A DNA stretch of 9,582 nucleotides from Candidatus Cloacimonadota bacterium. Lineage in GTDB: Bacteria > Cloacimonadota > Cloacimonadia > Cloacimonadales > TCS61. Every line of letters starts with the position of its first letter. The stretch's first letter is position 1. This document shows positions 1 to 6,323 of the stretch, piece after piece. The stretch is taken from contig JAFGEH010000150.1 of NCBI GenBank assembly GCA_016931665.1, positions 1 to 9,582 on the forward strand, given 5' to 3'. The position numbers and the translations under genes are program-made. Under the pieces are notes generated by a model that had not been told where the DNA came from, did no database searches, and saw only the letters and a program-made list of their open reading frames with translations.

Positions 1-2
1 CC

Positions 3-914
3 ATGAACTTGATGGAATTTCTACGTAGCAGGCTGCAGGGGTGCTACTGCCTGCAGGAAAGCCTGGCACTTCACACCTGGTACAAAATTGGCGGACCAGC
101 AGCAATCCTGGCCATGGTTTCCGATACTGAAAGTTTAAAGGAGCTGTTGGCAATCTGCAGGGAAGAGAAAGTTCCCTGGTTTATTCTGGGTAAAGGAGCT
201 AATGTTCTGGCCAGCGACGAAGGTTTTGCCGGTGTTGTCATAAAACTAACGGGAGAGTTTACCCAGTTCAAGGCGGGGAATCTGACCCTGGAAGCTGGTG
301 CAGCCATGGATCTGCAGGAGTTGATTATATTCTGTGAACAGAAAGGCTGGGGTGGATTGGAATATCTCAGCGGCATCCCCGGGACCATCGGCGGAGCCCT
401 TACCATGAATGCGGGAACTGATAAGGTGGTGATCGGTGATCTGGTGGAAGAAGTCACTGTTCTTGACGCAGAGCTGATCATCAGGCGGCTTCCGGCCCGG
501 GAGATCGAATTCGGATATCGGCAGGTACCTGAGCTCCGTGATAAGGTGATCCTCGGCTGTCAGCTCCGCCTGCAACAGGATGATACTGACCGGCTTCGGA
601 AGATCCGGCTGGAGCAACTGGCCTGGCGCCGGGAGAAGCAGCCCCTGGATTATCCATCCTGTGGCAGCGTCTTCAAGAGACCACCCGGAGATTTTGCTGG
701 CAGGTTGATCGAGGCGGCGGGATTAAAGGGATATCGCTACGGCGAGGCCATGATCTCCGATAAACATGCCGGATTCATTGTCAATCTGGGAAAGGCCAGA
801 GCTTCCGATGTGGAATATCTCATCAACATGATCCGGGAAAAGGTGTGGGCAGAGTTCCGGGTTAAACTGGAAACAGAAGTAAAATATCTGGGTAATACAG
901 ACAGGTTAGGTTGA
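3..914 (+). CDS. murB: UDP-N-acetylenolpyruvoylglucosamine reductase (MurB)
   Basis: Cytoplasmic flavoenzyme that reduces UDP-GlcNAc-enolpyruvate to UDP-MurNAc with NADPH, the second committed step of peptidoglycan precursor synthesis. Seen: an FAD-binding N-terminal half with LGKGANVL (62-69, in place of the usual GGGSN) and GIPGTIGGALTMNAG (124-138), and a MurB C-terminal domain with CGSVFKRP (220-227). Residues matching the family's catalytic set are Arg173 in GYR, Ser222 in CGSVF and a Glu of LETEV (290 or 292). The 303-residue length and the lack of an extra C-terminal insertion fit the short type II MurB of Firmicutes and many other phyla. The gene starts at the left window edge, so no ribosome site is visible; the next ATG is at 12, and an upstream start cannot be excluded. 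The stop is 4 nt before the next gene, suggesting co-transcription. Confidence 0.96.
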   Translation: MNLMEFLRSRLQGCYCLQESLALHTWYKIGGPAAILAMVSDTESLKELLAICREEKVPWFILGKGANVLASDEGFAGVVIKLTGEFTQFKAGNLTLEAGAAMDLQELIIFCEQKGWGGLEYLSGIPGTIGGALTMNAGTDKVVIGDLVEEVTVLDAELIIRRLPAREIEFGYRQVPELRDKVILGCQLRLQQDDTDRLRKIRLEQLAWRREKQPLDYPSCGSVFKRPPGDFAGRLIEAAGLKGYRYGEAMISDKHAGFIVNLGKARASDVEYLINMIREKVWAEFRVKLETEVKYLGNTDRLG

Positions 915-918
915 CACA

Positions 919-1749
919 ATGAATTATATATTCATAGTTTCCGATGGAACCGGTAAGACGGCTGAGCAAGCTCTACAGGCAGCTCTGGTACAATTCCCGG
1001 CTGTTGAAGTGGTGATCAGAAAAAGTACCAGGGTAAATGATGAGGATGAGATTGTGAGGGTTATCGATGAAGCCCGACGATTGAACGGCTTCCTGGTCCA
1101 TACCCTGGTCTCGCATCAGATGAGAAATTTCATGATACTGCAATGCCGGCTGAATAATGTTGAAAATATTGATCTGATGGGACCTTTTCTTTCCCGCTTA
1201 TCCACCCAGCTGGCAATTTCTCCCTCAGAGAAACCCGGATTGATGCAGCATCTGAACGAAGAATATTTCCGGCGGGTGGAAACCATGAATTTCGCCTTTA
1301 AACATGATGACGGACAGAGGCCGGAAGAACTGGAGAAAGCTGAGATTGTACTTCTGGGTGTTTCCCGGACTTTCAAGACACCGTTAAGCGTTTATCTGGC
1401 CTTCAAACGCTGGCTGGTGGCTAATGTGCCAATTATTTATAATATCCCTCCACCTGCCCAGATCTTTGATCTGCCTGCGGATCGGGTATTCTGTTTAACC
1501 ACCAATCCAGCCCGTTTAACGGAATTACGCCAGGTGCGCCGTCAGAAATGGGGAGATACTTCCGGTGATTATGCCCGTTTTGAATTTGTGAAACAGGAAC
1601 TGGCCTATGCCAGTGATATCTTTGCCAGAAATCCGAAATGGACAAAAATCAGTGTGACCAATAAAGCCATCGAGGAAATTGCTTCTGAGATAATTGTCCT
1701 GAAACAGGCTCACTCTATTGTAAAGAATGAAGATCATGATGATTATTAA
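919..1749 (+). CDS. Pyruvate, phosphate dikinase regulatory protein (PDRP, DUF299; YqfL/PpsR family)
   Basis: Bifunctional regulator: an ADP-dependent kinase that inactivates PPDK (or PEP synthase) by phosphorylating the Thr two residues before the catalytic His, and a Pi-dependent phosphorylase that reverses this. Seen: the family N-terminus IFIVSDGTGKTAEQ (4-17), HDDGQRPEE (129-137), and the P-loop GVSRTFKTPLSVYLA (147-161). At 276 residues it is normal length. Oddity: the P-loop usually reads GVSRTSKT; here residue 152 is Phe (codon TTC), one base from Ser (TCC). It starts 4 nt after murB and has only a weak AGG-type ribosome site, so it probably relies partly on translational coupling. 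Its substrate ppdK is encoded at 3406-6126 on the opposite strand, which favours the PPDK role over PEP synthase. The acidic tail after residue 268 is not a family feature I recognise. Confidence 0.93.
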   Translation: MNYIFIVSDGTGKTAEQALQAALVQFPAVEVVIRKSTRVNDEDEIVRVIDEARRLNGFLVHTLVSHQMRNFMILQCRLNNVENIDLMGPFLSRLSTQLAISPSEKPGLMQHLNEEYFRRVETMNFAFKHDDGQRPEELEKAEIVLLGVSRTFKTPLSVYLAFKRWLVANVPIIYNIPPPAQIFDLPADRVFCLTTNPARLTELRQVRRQKWGDTSGDYARFEFVKQELAYASDIFARNPKWTKISVTNKAIEEIASEIIVLKQAHSIVKNEDHDDY

Positions 1750-1792
1750 CTGATTTCATTTATCAATATATCTGTTCCAATGGCATTTTTAT

Positions 1793-1822
1793 TTGACATT
1801 TCCCGGGAGCAGGAAGATTAAT
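1793..1822 (+). promoter_or_regulatory. Candidate sigma-70-type promoter for the 41-aa gene
   Basis: A perfect TTGACA (1793-1798) is followed after 18 nt by ATTAAT (1817-1822, 4 of 6 to TATAAT). The expected transcript start near 1829 leaves a leader of about 20 nt before the ATG at 1849. The -10 is imperfect; AATAAT at 1820-1825 fits the consensus better, but with a 21-nt spacer. Confidence 0.4.
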
Positions 1823-1848
1823 AATAAAAAAAATATGGAGGTGTGGTC

Positions 1849-1974
1849 ATGAGCAGTAAAAAAACTTTCTGGAATATGCTGATTGCCGCTTTTGTAACTT
1901 ATTGCATCTATAAATTCTTCAAATCTTCCATGAAGATAATCAACGATAATATGGAAGATACCGAGGAGAAGTAA
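1849..1974 (+). CDS. Small single-pass membrane protein, 41 aa, unknown function
   Basis: Not recognised as a named family. The reading is MSSKKTFWNM at the start, a hydrophobic segment at about residues 8-25 (WNMLIAAFVTYCIYKFF), then a basic patch and an acidic tail ending NMEDTEEK. Few charges before the segment (two Lys) and two Lys just after it fit a single membrane helix, but the topology is unclear. The case for a real gene is the strong ribosome site GGAGGTG at 1837-1843, about 7 nt before the ATG, together with a TTGACA promoter-like sequence just upstream. An earlier ATG at 1834 reads only five codons. It lies 99 nt after the PPDK regulator and 233 nt before the acidic protein. A longer minus-strand frame overlaps it but begins with TTG and has no ribosome site. 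Function unknown; nothing links it to its neighbours beyond position. Confidence 0.6.
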   Translation: MSSKKTFWNMLIAAFVTYCIYKFFKSSMKIINDNMEDTEEK

Positions 1975-1991
1975 CAGAGTCTGTTCTGAAA

Positions 1992-2112
1992 TGCCGGGCA
2001 ATATACTGAAACCGGATAACCTTACCCATTTATCATGTTTTTCAGTATTGATTCCGTCGGGGTTGACCTGCCGGGTGTTTTCCTTTTCATAATGATATCG
2101 AGCAATATACTG
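1992..2112 (+). other. Intergenic stretch with nested stem-loop and repeated motifs (possible structured RNA)
   Basis: CAATATACTGAAA (1999-2011) can pair with TTTCAGTATTG (2040-2050), 11 bp with a 2-nt bulge. An inner GATAA/TTATC stem (2015-2019 with 2030-2034) nests inside it. GCAATATACTG recurs exactly at 2102-2112 and TGCCGGG occurs at 1992-1998 and 2069-2075, so the arm at 2040-2050 has two possible partners. No T-run follows, so this is not an ordinary rho-independent terminator. No known riboswitch class is recognised. Confidence 0.3.
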
Positions 2113-2130
2113 TTTCTGAATTGACCATTT

Positions 2131-2177
2131 AATTTTTTTTAAAAAAATCTTTACGCAGCCGGAATTCAAAATATCTT
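2131..2177 (+). promoter_or_regulatory. Candidate promoter with UP-like A/T tract for the acidic protein gene
   Basis: TTTACG (2150-2155) and TATCTT (2172-2177), each 4 of 6 to consensus, are 16 nt apart. Directly upstream lies a run of eight T then seven A (2133-2147), in the place expected of an UP element. The predicted transcript start near 2184 leaves a leader of about 24 nt. Both boxes are weak, so this is tentative. Confidence 0.33.
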
Positions 2178-2207
2178 ATTGCACAGAAATTTTCACAGGC
2201 GGAAATT

Positions 2208-2510
2208 ATGGAAGAATTGAACGGATTACTGCTGGAAGATGTTGACTTGATCCTGGAGAATTTACCGGAAGGAGAAGAAGTTATCATCATCCGGGAGACC
2301 AGTGTGGAACATGAACAAACTTTTACTCTGCGCATAGATGCCGAGCTTTACAGTGATATCGAGGATCTCATCTATCTCAGCAGGAAAGAACATGAGGAAT
2401 TCGAAAAGGAATACGGCCCGGACTATGATAATGATCTGGAAATTCTGGAGGATGATGATATTCATCATGATGAATATGATGAAGAAGAAGAGGATGACGA
2501 TGACCGATAA
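2208..2510 (+). CDS. Highly acidic small protein, 100 aa, unknown function
   Basis: Family not recognised. By count, 41 of 100 residues are Asp or Glu against 6 Lys/Arg. Residues 1-66 look foldable, with alternating hydrophobic and charged residues (LEDVDLILENL; EEVIIIRE; QTFTLRIDAELY) suggesting a compact alpha/beta domain. Residues 72-100 are a low-complexity Asp/Glu tail ending in DEEEEDDDD before a final Arg, with His86-His87 inside it. No signal peptide or membrane segment. The start ATG follows a weak AGGCGG ribosome site at 2197-2202, and an A/T-tract promoter-like region lies upstream. The ordered N-terminal part on a reading frame with no rival of similar quality supports a real gene. 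Such tails occur in proteins that bind basic partners, metal ions or ribosomal proteins; which, if any, applies here cannot be told from the sequence. tRNA-Arg follows 191 nt downstream. Confidence 0.72.
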   Translation: MEELNGLLLEDVDLILENLPEGEEVIIIRETSVEHEQTFTLRIDAELYSDIEDLIYLSRKEHEEFEKEYGPDYDNDLEILEDDDIHHDEYDEEEEDDDDR

Positions 2511-2701
2511 ATGCTCCGCACGCAGCTTTCCTCTGTAGATGGATAAACAGGAATCACTTGGAATAACCCTTCTTTTTCCTGAAAGAAAAATATACTATCA
2601 TATCGAATTTTTCGAGTAAAAAGGATTATCAGAAATTCACGGCAGGATATTTTCGAAAAATAGATTGCCTAAAAAAAGGCAGTGAAAAAGTGTGCAACCA
2701 T

Positions 2702-2778
2702 GCGCCCGTAGCTCAGCTGGATAGAGCACCAGATTCCGGTTCTGGGTGTCGGGGGTTCAAATCCTCTCGGGCGTACCA
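2702..2778 (+). tRNA. tRNA-Arg, anticodon CCG
   Basis: A 77-nt cloverleaf. Acceptor GCGCCCG (2702-2708) pairs with CGGGCGT (2768-2774), then A73 and an encoded CCA (2776-2778). The anticodon stem is CCAGA/TCTGG with loop TTCCGGT; anticodon CCG at 2736-2738 reads CGG. The T-loop is TTCAAAT. Position 1-72 is G-U, and the T-stem GGGGG/CCTCT carries two further G-U pairs, so the helices are weaker than usual for this isoacceptor, but every arm still forms. Confidence 0.95.
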
Positions 2779-2786
2779 TTTTTTTT
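2779..2786 (+). terminator. T8 run directly after tRNA-Arg
   Basis: Eight T follow the encoded CCA without a gap. No separate hairpin precedes them; the tRNA itself would be the only structure. Likely the transcript end for this tRNA, though not a classical terminator. Confidence 0.35.
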
Positions 2787-2819
2787 AATTAACAATTAGT
2801 AATTAGTAATTATGAATTA
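2787..2819. repeat. AATTAGT heptad tandem repeat
   Basis: Period-7 array: AATTAAC, AATTAGT, AATTAGT, AATTATG, then partial AATTA. It lies just inside the 3' end of tRNA-Arg, at the left end of the 309-bp gene-free interval between the two convergent tRNAs. Confidence 0.7.
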
Positions 2820-2862
2820 CCTTATGGTTCTTGGGAATTTGGCTCCGTTACGCCACCTCAAA

Positions 2863-2982
2863 CAGGATGATAGTCCATTTTTGTCATTGTTAATCCTATC
2901 CAACCCGACAGGCATTTGTTCGCTTTGCTGCGCCTGACAATCCCGTGTTCGCTTCGCTACGCCTGGCAGGCAGGATGACAGT
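2863..2982. repeat. Imperfect direct repeats in the gene-free interval 2779-3087
   Basis: Two 23-nt copies at 2917-2939 and 2946-2968 (29-nt period, 20 of 23 identical) share the core GTTCGCTT..GCT.CGCCTG. They are bracketed by CAGGATGATAGT (2863-2874) and CAGGATGACAGT (2971-2982), 11 of 12 identical. CAGGC/GCCTG pairs could give small stems. The core is richer in G+C than the A/T-rich flanks (2787-2819 and about 2985-3070). I see no ORF, promoter or known RNA here; it looks like a short non-coding dispersed repeat, but only one copy is in the window. Confidence 0.55.
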
Positions 2983-3079
2983 ACTTCTTATATTCTTAAT
3001 TCTTACTACTGGCTTCTATATTCCTACTTATGACTTCTCTGATAAATTGACAAATCGCAGATAATATGTGGTTTACTAG

Positions 3080-3087
3080 AAAAAAAA
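3080..3087 (-). terminator. T8 run directly after tRNA-Val
   Basis: Read on the minus strand, eight T follow the CCA of tRNA-Val immediately, mirroring the arrangement at tRNA-Arg. No extra hairpin is present. Confidence 0.35.
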
Positions 3088-3164
3088 TGGTGGGTGATAC
3101 GGGATTCGAACCTGTGACCTCTACGATGTGAACGTAGCGCTCTAACCGGCTGAGCTAATCACCC
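3088..3164 (-). tRNA. tRNA-Val, anticodon CAC
   Basis: A 77-nt cloverleaf on minus. Acceptor GGGTGAT pairs perfectly with ATCACCC, then A73 and an encoded CCA. Anticodon stem CTACG/CGTAG with loop TTCACAT; anticodon CAC (complement of 3128-3130) reads GTG. T-loop TTCGAAT. The acceptor sequence and A73 match bacterial tRNA-Val. It faces tRNA-Arg across a 309-bp gap. Confidence 0.96.
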
Positions 3165-3172
3165 ACTACAGT

Positions 3173-3203
3173 ATTATCAAATTATCTGCCTGTATTCAGT
3201 CAA
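3173..3203 (-). promoter_or_regulatory. Candidate promoter for tRNA-Val
   Basis: On minus, TTGACT (3203-3198, 5 of 6) and GATAAT (3178-3173, 5 of 6) are 19 nt apart, longer than the optimum of 17. Transcription would begin within a few nt of the tRNA 5' end at 3164. Confidence 0.38.
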
Positions 3204-3350
3204 GAAGTAAAATGAGTTGAAAAATCAATTCATCAGAAAGAACCTTTCTGGCTTTTATTGTTCAGTTGTTGTCAGTAGCATTCTGGAATTAAGCTCTTAG
3301 GAATATCATCCTGCTCAGGCGGAATCGTTTGATCTCGGTTCGATTAAGAT

Positions 3351-3378
3351 AAAAAGGCTGCCGTAAGGGCAGCCTTTC
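3351..3378 (-). terminator. Rho-independent terminator of ppdK
   Basis: On minus, a perfect 10-bp stem AAAGGCTGCC/GGCAGCCTTT (3377-3368 with 3362-3353) has a 5-nt loop, and its T-run continues through 3351. It begins 28 nt after the ppdK stop. This is the clearest terminator in the window. Confidence 0.9.
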
Positions 3379-3405
3379 TATTATTATTTCAAATGTTTGT
3401 TATTC

Positions 3406-6126
3406 CTATTCAACCAGGGCAGCCTGAGCTGCAGCCAGTCGGGCGATGGGAACGCGGTAGGGCGAGCAGCTCACATAGTTCATTCCGACTTTATGGCAGA
3501 ATTTGACCGATTCCGGTTCTCCGCCATGCTCGCCGCAGATGCCCACTTTCAGATCAGGTCTGGTTTCCCTGCCACGGGATGTGCCCATCTCCACCAGTTG
3601 CCCCACACCTTCCTGATCCATTATCTGGAAGGGATCATACTTGAGTAGTCCTTTTTCCAGATAGATAGGCAGGAATCTGCCGATGTCGTCACGACTGTAA
3701 CCGTAGGTCATCTGGGTTAAATCATTGGTCCCGAAGCTGAAGAATTCGGCATATTTTGCTACCTCACCGGCTGTGAGGGCTGCTCTGGGGATCTCGATCA
3801 TTGTTCCCACCAGGTAATGAATTTCATCCTTTCTTTCCGCAAAGATTTTTTCCGCTGTGCTGCGAATGATTTTTTCCTGCATCACAAATTCCTGCCACGT
3901 TCCGATGAGGGGAACCATGATTTCGGGAATAGCCCTGATCCCCTTGGCTTTCAGGTTTAGGGCAGCTTCGATGATGGCTCTGGTCTGCATTTCGGTGATC
4001 TCGGGATAAGTATTCCCCAGCCGGCAGCCCCGGTGACCCAGCATGGGATTCACTTCTTCCAGGCTGTGCACCCGGGATTTGATTTCATCCAGGCTGAGAT
4101 TCATTTCTCTGGCCATTTCCTGTTGGCCTTTTTCATCTTTGGGAACAAATTCATGTAAAGGAGGATCCAGCAGGCGAACCGTTACCGGCAGATCATGCAT
4201 GGCTGAAAAAATACCTTCAAAATCAGCTCGCTGGATGGGTAGAAGTTTATCCAGGGCAACCCGGCGTCCGGCTTCATCCCTGGCCAGGATCATTTCCCGG
4301 ACAGCTTTGATGCGGTCACCTTCAAAGAACATGTGTTCGGTCCGGCAAAGCCCGATTCCTGCCGCACCGAAACCACGGGCGACTTTACTGTCATGAGGAG
4401 TATCGGCATTGGTGCGGACCTTCAGGCGGGAATATTTTTCACAGAGTTGCATCAGTTCCCCGAAATCTCCGCTCAATTCAGGATTACGGGTGGAGACCTG
4501 ACCGTCATAGACTTCACCGGTGGAACCGTTCAAGCTTATCCAGTCCCCTTCTTTATATGTTTTAGCTTCAACTTTCATGGTTCTGGCTTTGTAATCAACC
4601 CTGATAGTTCCAGCCCCGGAGACGCAGCATTTTCCCATGCCTCTAGCGACCACCGCGGCGTGGGAGGTCATTCCTCCCCGGGCGGTGAGGATGCCTTCGG
4701 CCACGTTCATACCGCTCAGGTCTTCCGGCGAAGTTTCGATGCGGACCAGGATCACTTTTTTCTTTTCAGAGTGCCATTTCTCGGCATCATCGGCAAAGAA
4801 GACGATCTGGCCGGTTGCAGCGCCGGGGGAAGCCGGCAAACCTTTGGCCATGACCTCTGCCTTTTTGATCGCTTCCGGGGTGAATACGGGATGCAGGAGC
4901 TCATCCAGTTTGTTGGGTTCCATTCTGAGCAGAGCCTGTTTTTCATCGATTATACCTGATTTGAGCATATCAATGGCAATCTTGACCATAGCCACACCGG
5001 TTCTTTTACCGTTCCTGGTCTGCAGGATCCAGAGTTTGCCTTCCTGAATGGTGAATTCTAAGTCCTGCATGTCGCGGTAATGGTTTTCCAGTTGAGTTTC
5101 GAAGGCACAGAGTTCCCGATACAGCTCCGGCATAGTTTCTTCCAGGGATGGATACAGCCTGGCTCGGTCTGCTTCGGAGATGTTCTGCAGCCTGGCCCAG
5201 CGGCGGGAACCTTCCAGAGTTATCTCCTGGGGCGTGCGGGTGCCAGCTACCACATCTTCACCTTGAGCATTTATCAGGTATTCACCGTTGAAAATATCCT
5301 CTCCGGTTGCAGCATCACGGGTAAAAGCCACTCCTGTGGCCGAATTTTCTCCCATATTGCCATAGACCATGGCCTGTACATTGACTGCCGTGCCCCAGGC
5401 ATCGGGGATATTATTGAGCTTACGATAGACCCGGGCCCTTTCATTGTCCCAGCTGTTGAAGACGGCGATAATGGCTCCCCACAGCTGCTCCCAGGCATTT
5501 TCCGGGAAATCATGACCAGTCTGCTGCTTGATTGCCTGTTTGAATCTGCTGACCAGATCCTTAAGGTCGGTAACCGTCAGTTCCAGGTCGTTTTCAATAT
5601 TTCTTTTTTCTTTAAGCTCTTCGATAATGGCTTCGAAAGGATCGATTTCTTCCCTGGAAACGGGTTTCATACCCAGCACCACGTCTCCGTACATCTGTAC
5701 GAAGCGGCGATAGGAATCCCAGGCAAATCGTTCATTACCGCTCTTCCGGGCCAGACCCTGGACAGCTTTATCATTCAATCCCAGATTCAAAACAGTATCC
5801 ATCATGCCTGGCATGGAGGCCCGGGCTCCGGATCTTACAGAAACCAGGCAGGGATCCTGTTCATCTCCGAACTTGCTACTCATGAGCTTCTCAATATTTC
5901 TGATCCCGGCTCCAACTTCATCCCAGAGTAATTTCTGAATTTTTTCCGGCCCCAGTTGATTATATTCTATACAAGCTTCAGTAGTGATAGTGAAACCCGG
6001 GGGGACAGGTAAACCCACCAGATTCATCTCGGCCAGATTAGCTCCTTTGCCTCCTAACAGGCTTTTCATATCGGCTCGCCCCTCGGCTTGACCATCCCCG
6101 AACAGGAACACTCTTTTCTTCTCCAT
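3406..6126 (-). CDS. ppdK: Pyruvate, phosphate dikinase (PPDK)
   Basis: Cytoplasmic enzyme interconverting pyruvate + ATP + Pi and PEP + AMP + PPi; in anaerobes it often serves PPi-linked glycolysis as well as PEP formation. Domains in order: an N-terminal ATP-grasp region (about 1-370; GGKGANLAEM 25-34, SVRSGARASMPGMMD 96-110), the central phosphohistidine domain with GGMTSHAAV (484-492), and a C-terminal TIM barrel binding pyruvate/PEP (about 545-906) ending with GICGEHGGEP (862-871). Swivelling His489, regulatory Thr487 (target of the PDRP encoded at 919-1749) and catalytic Cys864 are all present, so the protein looks active and regulable. The 906-residue length is slightly above the typical 870-890. 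Start chosen: ATG at 6126 with AAGGAG at 6137-6132, 5 nt upstream. It is monocistronic: a strong terminator follows, and the 197 bp upstream are shared with the divergent PPC gene. A minus-strand TTGACA (6227-6222) lies there, without a good -10. Confidence 0.98.
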   Translation of the reverse strand: MEKKRVFLFGDGQAEGRADMKSLLGGKGANLAEMNLVGLPVPPGFTITTEACIEYNQLGPEKIQKLLWDEVGAGIRNIEKLMSSKFGDEQDPCLVSVRSGARASMPGMMDTVLNLGLNDKAVQGLARKSGNERFAWDSYRRFVQMYGDVVLGMKPVSREEIDPFEAIIEELKEKRNIENDLELTVTDLKDLVSRFKQAIKQQTGHDFPENAWEQLWGAIIAVFNSWDNERARVYRKLNNIPDAWGTAVNVQAMVYGNMGENSATGVAFTRDAATGEDIFNGEYLINAQGEDVVAGTRTPQEITLEGSRRWARLQNISEADRARLYPSLEETMPELYRELCAFETQLENHYRDMQDLEFTIQEGKLWILQTRNGKRTGVAMVKIAIDMLKSGIIDEKQALLRMEPNKLDELLHPVFTPEAIKKAEVMAKGLPASPGAATGQIVFFADDAEKWHSEKKKVILVRIETSPEDLSGMNVAEGILTARGGMTSHAAVVARGMGKCCVSGAGTIRVDYKARTMKVEAKTYKEGDWISLNGSTGEVYDGQVSTRNPELSGDFGELMQLCEKYSRLKVRTNADTPHDSKVARGFGAAGIGLCRTEHMFFEGDRIKAVREMILARDEAGRRVALDKLLPIQRADFEGIFSAMHDLPVTVRLLDPPLHEFVPKDEKGQQEMAREMNLSLDEIKSRVHSLEEVNPMLGHRGCRLGNTYPEITEMQTRAIIEAALNLKAKGIRAIPEIMVPLIGTWQEFVMQEKIIRSTAEKIFAERKDEIHYLVGTMIEIPRAALTAGEVAKYAEFFSFGTNDLTQMTYGYSRDDIGRFLPIYLEKGLLKYDPFQIMDQEGVGQLVEMGTSRGRETRPDLKVGICGEHGGEPESVKFCHKVGMNYVSCSPYRVPIARLAAAQAALVE

Positions 6127-6323
6127 TTGAACTCCTTATTTTATTTTATGATAATAAATTAACATTATCGCCCGCAAAGTCCAAGCTTCTGAAAATTAAT
6201 TCCCCGGACAGCTGCTTATCCTGTCAATTAAAAAACATACAGCAACAATTTTGAAAGATTGTCATGATAATTTATTAGACAGCGGGAAGCCGGCTATTTA
6301 ATTTACCTGCAGGGAGAATGAGG

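Noticed and set aside
1789..2169. Minus-strand frame of 126 codons opposite the small membrane gene
   Set aside because: It starts with TTG, has no ribosome site, shows no recognisable domain, and covers a plus-strand gene with far better start signals.
2603..2681. Small dyads before tRNA-Arg: TCGAA/TTCGA (2603-2615), TTTTCGAAAA (2650-2659), TGCCT/AGGCA (2666-2681)
   Set aside because: Stems of 5 bp or less in A/T-rich DNA are expected by chance. None has a T-run on the coding side and no clear tRNA promoter could be placed around them.
2917..2968. CRISPR array
   Set aside because: Only two imperfect copies with a 6-nt gap; a CRISPR array needs several near-identical repeats with unique spacers of about 30 nt, and no cas gene is present.
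2755..3110. tRNA-based attachment site of an integrated element
   Set aside because: No duplicated tRNA 3' end is seen and no integrase gene is in the window.
3397..3648. Plus-strand frame of 83 codons over the 3' end of ppdK
   Set aside because: It overlaps the conserved GICGEHGGEP end of PPDK in antisense and has no convincing start context.
4333..4959. Plus-strand frame of 208 codons inside ppdK
   Set aside because: Also antisense to the conserved phosphohistidine region of PPDK; no independent evidence of coding.
5080..5931. Plus-strand frame of 283 codons inside ppdK
   Set aside because: Antisense to strongly conserved PPDK sequence; its translation has no domain pattern and arises from the codon bias of the true gene.
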